A DNA stretch of 10,351 nucleotides. Origin: Sphingopyxis sp. (lineage in GTDB: Bacteria > Pseudomonadota > Alphaproteobacteria > Sphingomonadales > Sphingomonadaceae). Positions 1 to 4,902 of this stretch are shown here, one piece after another; the first letter of the stretch is position 1, and every line of letters starts with the position of its first letter. Location of the stretch: the NCBI GenBank assembly GCA_012035435.1, contig JAAUPH010000059.1:1-10351 (forward strand), in the 5' to 3' direction. Both the position numbers and the translations under genes were made by a program. The notes below the pieces were generated by a model. That model was not told the origin of the DNA. It saw only the letters and a program-made list of their open reading frames with translations, and searched no databases.

Positions 1-650
1 GGACTGCCACGCAAGATAGACAGCACGCTTAACTTCGTCGGCGGACATATCTTTAAGCCGTTCGGTTGCCATGCGCTCTGCACGGCTTGTGGCTTCGGGC
101 TTTTCCGTATCCTCCAGGCCAGCTGACCGCATTCGTGCGGCGAGAGCAAGTTGCCCGATAGCATCGAGCTGCTTGACAACGGCACGGTTCCAGCGGCCTC
201 CGATCAGGCGCTCCCCGTTAGCGTGCTCGGCCAAACGCGAAACCAGCTCGCACTTTGGCGCGATGTGCGGAAACCGAATGACCGCCCGCTTTCATCAATC
301 CGGCTATATACCCGATGGCAGTGTTCAGCGGTTCGACCGCCGCGCCCGAGTTTCAGATGCCTGACTTCGACGTAAGGTTGGCCCGTCAGCCCCATGGTCT
401 CTTCGAACCCTTCCCATGCGACTTCCCACATCGCTTGGTCATAAGCGATGGACGGCGACAGGATCGCGTGCGCGCCCGGCTTCGAGGTCCGTGCTCCCAT
501 CCCGAAAAGGCGGAGTTCCCGAAAAGCATCGGGCAGTGAGGCCGATAGTAGGCCATGGGTCCGAACGATCGTGCGCTCATTGGCGTCGGTCTTGGCCAAG
601 TGTCGCGCAAGGTTGGACGACAGGTCGTGTGGGTCGAGCAGGCAAATCAT
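1..650 (-). pseudogene. Relaxase / mobilization nuclease, frameshifted and cut by the window edge
   Basis: The protein would nick oriT and pilot the strand during conjugative mobilization. The reading frame opens at ATG 650, overlapping the stop of the upstream RHH gene (ATGA), so the two are translationally coupled. The first ~120 residues look like a plasmid relaxase domain: a conserved LARHLAKTDANERT stretch, then GLTGQPYVEVRH and a histidine cluster EHCHRVYSRID that matches the HxH metal-binding motif of relaxases. After RIDESGR (near 281-286) the frame runs into unrelated sequence and stops at 204. The frame one base over continues VIRFPHIAPKCELVSRLAEH and stays open to base 1. One missing base therefore explains the break; restoring a G after GGGCGG (coding strand) joins the halves seamlessly. 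The C-terminus lies outside the window. The family call comes from motif recognition; the exact MOB class is not determined. The break may be real inactivation or a sequence error. Confidence 0.72.
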
Positions 651-1054
651 TTCTTGCCGCCTGCGTCCGCAAGGCAGCGTTGGATTTCTTGCGCCGCGTC
701 GCGCATTTCAGAGAGCACAATTTCGGCTCGTTTGTGGAGATCGGGTTCGCCTGCAACGCGCATTTGTGCGGCGACCAGCTTCAGCATGCCGACCGCGCGC
801 GCCGTTGAGGTCGCCGCCGCGCGGAGTACTTCGACATCCTGGCGGCTTGCCAGCACAGTGGCGACGGCGCCCGGAGATCGCCGTTTGCTGGGCGACGTGC
901 TGAGGCTTGTCCTCTCAGCCAAGACCCCGCGGATCCAGTGGCCACGGGTTTGGCTGCCGGCGAGGCGGACGATGGCCTCGTCCATATCGCCGCTGACGCG
1001 GATCGTGATGACCCGCGCGAGTTGCCGTTTCTCTGTTCCACTGCGTTCGCTCAT
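647..1054 (-). CDS. MobC-like ribbon-helix-helix mobilization accessory protein
   Basis: This is a 135-aa protein directly upstream of the relaxase gene, overlapping its start by 4 nt. Residues 14-21 (RVITIRVS) form the short N-terminal beta strand, and residues 22-47 form two helices in the pattern of a ribbon-helix-helix DNA-binding domain. The C-terminal half is alanine- and leucine-rich, probably helical, and suits dimer contacts. Proteins of this plan (MobC/TraJ-like) bind oriT and help the relaxase open the strands, and often repress their own operon. The open frame reaches back to 1273, but the ATG at 1054 is preferred because it begins just before the RHH strand and gives the usual length; the extra 73 residues are low-complexity and overlap the inverted-repeat region. 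The Shine-Dalgarno sequence is weak (GTGGAAG). No defect is visible. The role is inferred from the fold and the relaxase neighbour. Confidence 0.68.
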   Translation of the reverse strand: MSERSGTEKRQLARVITIRVSGDMDEAIVRLAGSQTRGHWIRGVLAERTSLSTSPSKRRSPGAVATVLASRQDVEVLRAAATSTARAVGMLKLVAAQMRVAGEPDLHKRAEIVLSEMRDAAQEIQRCLADAGGKK

Positions 1055-1062
1055 CGCTTCCA

Positions 1063-1094
1063 CCAAGGGGGTTCCACAGGGGCGCAGCCCTTGG
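1063..1094. repeat. Inverted repeat just upstream of the RHH gene start
   Basis: The 7-bp arms CCAAGGG (1063-1069) and CCCTTGG (1088-1094) pair across an 18-nt spacer. The proximal arm ends about 8 nt upstream of the ATG at 1054. In the mRNA it could fold next to the ribosome binding site, or on DNA serve as an operator for the RHH protein. Chance occurrence is possible at this arm length. Confidence 0.3.
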
Positions 1095-1101
1095 CCTGCC
1101 T

Positions 1102-1128
1102 GCATGTTCCGCGACGCGGTAAACATGC
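1102..1128. repeat. Compound inverted repeat, candidate oriT or operator
   Basis: The outer arms GCATGTT (1102-1108) and AACATGC (1122-1128) enclose inner arms CCGC (1109-1112) and GCGG (1116-1119) around the loop GAC, with a 2-nt bulge TA at 1120-1121. Eleven base pairs in 27 nt is well beyond the weak palindromes seen elsewhere nearby. It lies 48 bp upstream of the RHH gene start, a plausible position for an oriT stem or an autoregulatory operator. Confidence 0.45.
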
Positions 1129-1220
1129 TGTGCTGGCTTACCCGCTCTCCTTTCTGACCGAAGCATAGCCAATGATCTTGCAAGGCGCCGCGGCTGATGG
1201 AGCCCTTTTGCCGACGGTCG

Positions 1221-1264
1221 CCCGCGGCAAGCGGCCGCGGGTAGGGCCAGCAATTACCCGCGGC
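1221..1264. repeat. Triple occurrence of an 8-bp motif forming two alternative hairpins
   Basis: CCCGCGGC occurs at 1221-1228 and again at 1257-1264. Its reverse complement GCCGCGGG lies between them at 1234-1241. The central copy can pair with the left copy (5-nt spacer) or, over 10 bp (GCCGCGGGTA with TACCCGCGGC, 11-nt spacer 1244-1254), with the right copy. Such iterated sites suit cooperative binding of an RHH-type protein or an oriT structure. The repeats are seen directly; the function is inferred. Confidence 0.45.
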
Positions 1265-1289
1265 GAATTTCAAGCTGGAGCTCTAACCT

Positions 1290-1303
1290 GTTGTGTTCAC
1301 AAC
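1290..1303. promoter_or_regulatory. Candidate operator palindrome upstream of the 172-aa gene
   Basis: This is a perfect 6-2-6 palindrome, GTTGTG-TT-CACAAC, ending 4 nt before the Shine-Dalgarno sequence (TGGAG, 1307-1311) of the gene at 1319. The position would let a bound repressor block transcription or translation start. The binding protein is unknown; the nearby RHH protein is one candidate. Confidence 0.35.
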
Positions 1304-1318
1304 TAATGGAGTTGCCCC

Positions 1319-1837
1319 ATGACGCCTGAAGTCGAACCGGAGAGCGGACCCTTCCCTGAATTCGATACGTCTTTCGGTGCCGAGCCGATATCAACTGCAG
1401 CTATTATTGGCCGGTTCCAATCGACCGCCAGTGACTATGCCGCGGCAAGAACACTGCTTACTGAACGAAAGCCAGTTGGCGGCACAGCGGTGCGCGCATT
1501 GTTGGCTGCTATGGTAAAAACCGATTTTCCGGCTGATGAAGATGCACCAAGCTGGAAAGAGGCAAAAGCTCGCCTCTTCAAGCAAGCCGCAAAAGACGCC
1601 ACTGGCAAAACGCAATGGTATGTAGATCCAAGCTTGACCGATCAGTTCCGCGCCTCAGCGATAACGATCCTCAGTCTCGCGACTGAAGCGCTTCGTAGCG
1701 GCGAACTCTCTGCGATGGCGCTCTATAGGACCGGCCAAAGCATCCCACGTGACTGGGAAAACTTACCCGATGTCGTGCTCGCACAGAAGGTCAGCGAGCG
1801 CGCTGTCACCTATTATCGGGGTAGGCTTTTCGATTGA
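1319..1837 (+). CDS. Hypothetical protein, 172 aa, next to the mobilization genes
   Basis: I do not recognise this family. The ATG at 1319 has a good Shine-Dalgarno sequence (GGAG, 1308-1311, 7-nt spacer). The protein starts with an acidic, proline-rich tail (residues 1-20), followed by what look like helical segments: an alanine-rich stretch near 35-65, a lysine-rich basic patch near 80-100 (KEAKARLFKQAAKD), and a further helix near 115-135. It ends in a basic RGRLFD tail. There is no signal peptide, membrane segment, cysteine motif or obvious catalytic signature, so it is probably a soluble cytoplasmic protein. It diverges from the relaxase operon across the repeat-rich region, which suggests a plasmid- or element-borne accessory gene. 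Codon use looks somewhat less G+C-rich than the mob genes. It is intact, unlike several neighbours. The coding call is firm; the function is unknown. Confidence 0.6.
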   Translation: MTPEVEPESGPFPEFDTSFGAEPISTAAIIGRFQSTASDYAAARTLLTERKPVGGTAVRALLAAMVKTDFPADEDAPSWKEAKARLFKQAAKDATGKTQWYVDPSLTDQFRASAITILSLATEALRSGELSAMALYRTGQSIPRDWENLPDVVLAQKVSERAVTYYRGRLFD

Positions 1838-1890
1838 TATCGAGTGTCTCGACGCTCCCAGTTGACCATTAACCGTGTTCGCCTTTCGTA

Positions 1891-1917
1891 CTGGCGCCAC
1901 TGTCACATCGGCGCCAG
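1891..1917. repeat. Inverted repeat in the 1838-2036 intergenic gap
   Basis: The 8-bp arms CTGGCGCC (1891-1898) and GGCGCCAG (1910-1917) flank an 11-nt loop. No T-run follows on either strand, so it is not a classical terminator. It could be an operator or RNA hairpin upstream of the 45-aa gene at 2037. A smaller 6-bp hairpin (CCGGGA/TCCCGG, 1976-1993) follows. No protein-coding signal is seen in this gap. Confidence 0.35.
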
Positions 1918-2036
1918 GAACTCTGTGCGATCCGGGATATGCTCGGTCGCGCAGGCGGCGCCAAAAGCGGCACCACCGGGACGGCAATCCCGGCAGCGCC
2001 TGACCACATCAATCGTGCTCACACAAGGAATATGAC

Positions 2037-2174
2037 ATGGCTACTTGGACCATGAATGCGCGACCAGCCGCCGTCAACGGCGACATGTCGCCTGAAAACT
2101 CGGGCTCTCTTTTCGACACTGAGTGGATCACCTGTTTCCGGTGCTCCTCCACGCACGAGGGGGTCACGGAATGA
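2037..2174 (+). CDS. Small hypothetical protein, 45 aa, coupled to the next gene
   Basis: The frame starts at ATG 2037 with a strong Shine-Dalgarno sequence (AAGGA, 2025-2029, 7-nt spacer) and ends at TGA 2172-2174, overlapping the ATG of the following gene in an ATGA junction. The product begins MATWTMNARPAAVNGDMSPE and carries a CFRC pair (CxxC) in its C-terminal third, with no partner cysteines for a full zinc site. It has no signal peptide or membrane segment. The ribosome site plus ATGA coupling argue that it is translated; it may work with the 127-aa product or act as a leader that sets its translation. I do not recognise the family. An earlier ATG at 2032 gives only a short overlapping frame and is discounted. 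Confidence 0.5.
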   Translation: MATWTMNARPAAVNGDMSPENSGSLFDTEWITCFRCSSTHEGVTE

Positions 2175-2554
2175 AAGCCCTCGCAATCATCGAGACCCCG
2201 GATCAGCATCGGCACGTTCTGACGACTCGCCATCCAGAAACGCGTCGGCAAGACTTGGCTCGGGTCTATGGCTCCGCCGAGACCATCTGGCTGTCTGGCC
2301 TGCCGCACCATGCAGACTGCAACCTCGTCGCCAATCGCCTGCGGCCTTTTGCGCAAGCCACAAGGCGAGAACTGGTCCGTCAGGCTTGGGAGCTTGTCTT
2401 TGGCGACACAGTCGACTGGCGGGCCAAATCCCGGCAGCGCGCCGAAGGAATGTCGATCGACCGGCACCCTGCAGACGCGATGGTCGATCCTCTCAAGGCC
2501 GATCTGCAGCCTCGCAGCCACTTCGGCTGCTATTGCCGGTCCTCTACCAGGTAG
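2171..2554 (+). CDS. Hypothetical protein, 127 aa, second gene of a coupled pair
   Basis: The frame is open further upstream (from 2123), but the ATG at 2171 overlaps the stop of the 45-aa gene (ATGA) and is the likely start. The protein is basic and arginine-rich (RRQDLARVYG, ATRRELVRQA) with scattered histidines (HRH, PHH) and a C-terminal FGCYCRS cysteine pair. The first half may be a small alpha/beta domain (KALAIIET, then ETIWLSGL); the middle is helical. No membrane segment is seen. I do not recognise a family. The position between the mobilization genes and the restriction block fits an accessory gene of the mobile element. No terminator with a T-run follows; the nearest structure is the GC hairpin at 2589-2611. 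Confidence 0.5.
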   Translation: MKALAIIETPDQHRHVLTTRHPETRRQDLARVYGSAETIWLSGLPHHADCNLVANRLRPFAQATRRELVRQAWELVFGDTVDWRAKSRQRAEGMSIDRHPADAMVDPLKADLQPRSHFGCYCRSSTR

Positions 2555-2588
2555 ACAATGAGTGGCTAACTGTCACAATTTGCTAACC

Positions 2589-2611
2589 GACCCGGCCCTC
2601 AAGGCCGGGTC
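2589..2611. terminator. GC-rich hairpin after the coupled gene pair
   Basis: A perfect 9-bp stem GACCCGGCC (2589-2597) and GGCCGGGTC (2603-2611) closes a 5-nt loop CTCAA, 34 nt after the stop of the 127-aa gene. No T-run follows on either strand, so it is at best an imperfect terminator or a 3'-end stabilising structure. Confidence 0.4.
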
Positions 2612-2879
2612 AACCGTTGGACGGAAGCATATCGAAAGAGTTAGGTTTGGCCTTCGCACATAAGCCGGAATGAAGCCACAGCGGCGCAGCATCCGGACGG
2701 CACGTCCGCGCACTCTGGCTGAAAGTTTGTTCTTGGTCTTGGCTTGTGATGGCCCGTCCCACTTAAAGGTTGGGGCTCCGGCCAAGTCGGCTAGGTTCAA
2801 TCCGCCCATTCGACGAATGGCAGCCGGAAAATTAACCTTTTGGTTCGACTTTGAAGAGCCGGGCGTCTAAACCGTCCTG

Positions 2880-2905
2880 AAAAAACAAGGGGCGCTTCGC
2901 CCCTT
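2880..2905 (-). terminator. Rho-independent terminator for minus-strand transcripts
   Basis: A perfect 8-bp stem (AAGGGGCG, 2887-2894; CGCCCCTT, 2898-2905) closes a 3-nt loop. Read on the minus strand it is followed by G and a run of six T (2885-2880), the classical layout. The only supported minus-strand gene upstream is the beta-family gene ending at ~3470, whose transcript would have to cross the whole sce7726-like gene antisense to reach it. Confidence 0.65.
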
Positions 2906-2931
2906 CAACGATCAAGATGGAAGGTAATCGA

Positions 2932-3513
2932 GTGCGGGACATGGATGTCCGCAAAGCGCTGAAGCGCGAGGTGCTGAAACAGCACGAACGCGACGTTGAT
3001 ACCCTCGTTTTGCATGAACTAGGGCTTCGGCATGGCGCGGCGCGCGTTGATGTTGCCGTCGTCAACGGTGCGCTTCATGGATACGAAATCAAGAGCGATG
3101 CCGACACCCTTGAACGCCTCCCCGCTCAAATTGCGACCTATGGTTTGGTCTTGGATAAGGCGACCCTTGTCGTTGGCGAGCGACACGCCCCAAAAGCCGT
3201 AGCGCTGCTTCCCGATTGGTGGGGAGTGAAGATTGCCACGCAAGGCCCGCGCGGCGGCATATCACTGCATGAAGAAAAGCGTGCCCGCACGAACCCGTCT
3301 ATCGATCCGCTGGCTGTCGCTGAACTGCTTTGGAGCAATGAGGTTCGGGCCATTTTGCGCGAATTGGGCTTCATCGAAAAAGAGCTTCGCAAGCCGCGCG
3401 CGCATCTGTATCGCGAACTCGTGGCTGCGCTTGAACTCGACGAACTTCGCGACACAACACGCCGTGTGCTCAAGGGCCGTGAAAAGTGGAGATGTCAGCC
3501 ACAACCCGCGTGA
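2932..3513 (+). CDS. sce7726-family protein, PD-(D/E)xK nuclease-like
   Basis: This 193-aa protein is recognised by its N-terminus MRDMDVRKAL and the block around residues 36-60, AARVDVAVVNGALHGYEIKS then DADTLERL, followed by QIATY (66-70) and a PDWWG element near 94-98. D40, E52 and K54 are spaced like the active site of a PD-(D/E)xK nuclease, with E29 upstream; Q66-x3-Y70 fits the motif that often follows. The GTG at 2932 is chosen over ATG 2917: it has a strong Shine-Dalgarno sequence (GGAAGG, 2919-2924, 7-nt spacer) and gives the family's usual first residues. The name sce7726 is a family label without an established function. Members tend to occur beside a beta/sce7725-type protein, as here, where the partner gene converges and overlaps its 3' end. 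DNA or RNA cleavage is inferred from the motif only. The gene is intact. Confidence 0.75.
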   Translation: MRDMDVRKALKREVLKQHERDVDTLVLHELGLRHGAARVDVAVVNGALHGYEIKSDADTLERLPAQIATYGLVLDKATLVVGERHAPKAVALLPDWWGVKIATQGPRGGISLHEEKRARTNPSIDPLAVAELLWSNEVRAILRELGFIEKELRKPRAHLYRELVAALELDELRDTTRRVLKGREKWRCQPQPA

Positions 3514-4553
3514 TATGCCGGTTGCTGGACACCCAAACCCACGTCGTCAGATTGCCAGTCGTTTCGGTGCCAGCGGCGCACTCGGCGATATAGCAGACTC
3601 ACATCGGAAAACGCCGCACCATTAAAGAAGGTTTGGCGGGTGATCATATCGCACATGCCGCGATACTGATCGAAGCCCGACGTGCGAACGGCACTGCCCT
3701 TCGCGATATACCAATCTTCCGGGGTGGTGTAGCGCAGCTTCGCAAACGGCTTGATCAGTCGCATATCCAGTTCGACCGGATCGGGATGCGCCACCGCGTA
3801 ATCACCGAACGTCGGGATACGCATGTCGCTGCCAAGGCGTCGGACTAATTCGCGATACAAAGCCCATTCGCGGCGGGGGATCATCGCCGTTCGGCCCGTC
3901 ATGTCCTGCAATGTCTTGGGATAGGAGCTTCCCGCCACGGTGAACGTGCGCCAACGGTTCAAAGAGGGAAGGCGTTGCAAGGACACAAGCAAAGTTTGAA
4001 CGAAGGCCGTAACCGGAAGGAAGTGCTTGTCGCAAAGATCGACAACAAGGTCCGTGCTGCCAAACCCAACGCCAACGTCCTGAAGCCACGCTTCAACATC
4101 GGCGGCAAGCGAAGGCCGGTCAAAATCCTCAAGCACGATCCGAAGCGCCGCGCCGCGTTCATCCAACAGAACGGCCCTTCTAGCTGCGTCGCGATAGCTG
4201 GCGTCGCTGGACAGCGCGGCGACCGGGATCGTGCCGCAACCTTCGGCGCGGGCAAGCTCCGTAACACGCGACAATGGGTGTGAACCATCGGCTAACCGAT
4301 CCAAAGCAGCGATGTTCTTCGTATCGACGAAGCAGGCGCGCGCCGCCCATTTCGATTTGAGGCGACGACCGAAATCCTTCAAATGATCGTCGAGCGACTT
4401 GGCGACACGGCTGTTCTCGAAATCGTAGCCGACGGCAGGAAGCTCGATCAGCGGTGTCACGCGATCCTTCACCGCATTTTCCAGCCGCGCCAAGGCTTGG
4501 TATTCGCCAAGCTTCCACTTCAGAATAGGCACGTATTGCAGATGGTTGAACAT
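3495..4553 (-). CDS. Beta-family protein, partner of the sce7726-like gene, C-terminus frameshifted
   Basis: The open frame gives 352 aa starting MFNHLQYVPILKWKLGEY, the typical opening of the beta protein family (Pfam Beta_protein), followed by PLIELP and a long alpha/beta body; the function is unknown. ATG 4553 has an AGGA ribosome site 8 nt upstream. After FFNGAAFSDV (near 3589-3600) the last ~35 residues are unlike the family. One frame over, the sequence reads CYIAECAAGTETTGN then LTTWVWVSSNRHIT and ends at 3470, the conserved tail expected for this family. One extra base explains the change, so the intended protein is about 360 aa spanning 3470-4553, and its end overlaps the 3' end of the sce7726-like gene tail to tail by ~44 nt. 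It diverges from the Mod operon. A defence role is inferred from location. No membrane segment or signal peptide is seen. Confidence 0.7.
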   Translation of the reverse strand: MFNHLQYVPILKWKLGEYQALARLENAVKDRVTPLIELPAVGYDFENSRVAKSLDDHLKDFGRRLKSKWAARACFVDTKNIAALDRLADGSHPLSRVTELARAEGCGTIPVAALSSDASYRDAARRAVLLDERGAALRIVLEDFDRPSLAADVEAWLQDVGVGFGSTDLVVDLCDKHFLPVTAFVQTLLVSLQRLPSLNRWRTFTVAGSSYPKTLQDMTGRTAMIPRREWALYRELVRRLGSDMRIPTFGDYAVAHPDPVELDMRLIKPFAKLRYTTPEDWYIAKGSAVRTSGFDQYRGMCDMITRQTFFNGAAFSDVSLLYRRVRRWHRNDWQSDDVGLGVQQPAYHAGCG

Positions 4554-4778
4554 GGCGCATTTCCTGAACTGGCGACCATGACCAATTCACAGGGAATCAG
4601 CCATCGAATGCCGTTCTGTAGCACCGATGAATCGTGAAGGCAAATTTGACGACGAAATGACGCCGTTTTTTCATCTCAAATGAAATTCCGTGACAAATTC
4701 GAACGTCATAGGATATTCTCGAAACTAGGCGATTCGCATCATGGCGCATCGACGCTCAAAGCTTGAGGCAAGTTATCA
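4554..4778. promoter_or_regulatory. Divergent promoter region between the beta gene and the type III R-M operon
   Basis: This 225-bp region is markedly more A+T-rich than its surroundings. A possible plus-strand promoter has TTGACG (4646-4651) and TTTCAT (4669-4674) 17 nt apart. A small inverted repeat TTTCAT/ATGAAA (4669-4674, 4680-4685) covers that -10 site and could be an operator. TGACG recurs at 4647-4651 and about 4658, with the inverse CGTCA near 4706. These are weak signals and no start site can be fixed. Mod's own ribosome site is GAGG at 4765-4768. Confidence 0.35.
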
Positions 4779-4865
4779 ATGCCCACATTGGATTGGATCG
4801 GGAAGAAGGCGGTGGTGAACCACCATCGCCAAGTCTCTTTACAGACTGATCCACTGCGACAAGGA
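4779..4865 (+). other. Displaced N-terminus of the Mod methylase
   Basis: ATG 4779, with GAGG 10 nt upstream, opens MPTLDWIGKKAVVNHH, which is the normal beginning of type III Mod proteins of this kind. The frame stops at 4866 after 29 codons. From TAC 4840 the next frame reads YRLIHCDKDKSVGDPD and runs on into the long Mod frame. One extra T in the TTT at 4838-4840 accounts for the split. The intended Mod is therefore 4779-6387, about 535 aa. Confidence 0.7.
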
Positions 4866-4902
4866 TAAATCCGTCGGCGATCCGGATGCGGGCAATCTGC
4901 TG

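Larger units (their letters stand above)
1055..1318. other. Divergent mobilization intergenic region, candidate oriT
   Basis: These 264 bp separate the divergent mob operon (minus) from the 172-aa gene (plus). The stretch holds no convincing gene but has several inverted repeats (1063-1094, 1102-1128, 1221-1264, 1290-1303). Relaxase operons commonly have oriT immediately upstream, with repeats next to the nic site bound by the relaxase and its RHH partner. I could not match a known nic consensus such as the RP4-type core, so the oriT call rests on position and repeat density only. Confidence 0.4.
2555..2931. other. Gene-free spacer between the unknown gene pair and the sce7726-like gene
   Basis: This stretch of about 377 bp contains two hairpins (annotated separately) and no gene I can support. 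Two open frames lie across it (2573-2809 minus, 2670-2870 plus), but they overlap each other, have no good ribosome site, and their products look like nothing known. The upstream limit of the restriction island, or an old insertion junction, may lie here. Confidence 0.4.

Noticed and set aside
1221..1264. CRISPR-like array from the repeated CCCGCGGC motif
   Set aside because: The repeats are only 8-10 bp, alternate in orientation and have no uniform spacers; no cas gene is present.
1055..1273. In-frame upstream extension of the RHH protein to an ATG at 1273 (208 aa)
   Set aside because: The extra 73 residues have no domain-like character and overlay the inverted repeats; the RHH strand begins just after the ATG at 1054, which gives a family-like length.
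1763..1987. Minus-strand 74-codon open frame across the end of the 172-aa gene
   Set aside because: It is antisense to a better-supported gene, with no start signal, and reads across the 1891-1917 inverted repeat.
2589..2611. Strong rho-independent terminator after the 127-aa gene
   Set aside because: The stem is perfect but no T-run follows on either strand, so it is listed only as a weak terminator or structural hairpin.
2573..2809. Minus-strand 78-codon open frame
   Set aside because: It has no ribosome site, no recognisable family, overlaps a plus-strand open frame of similar quality, and lies downstream of a minus-strand terminator.
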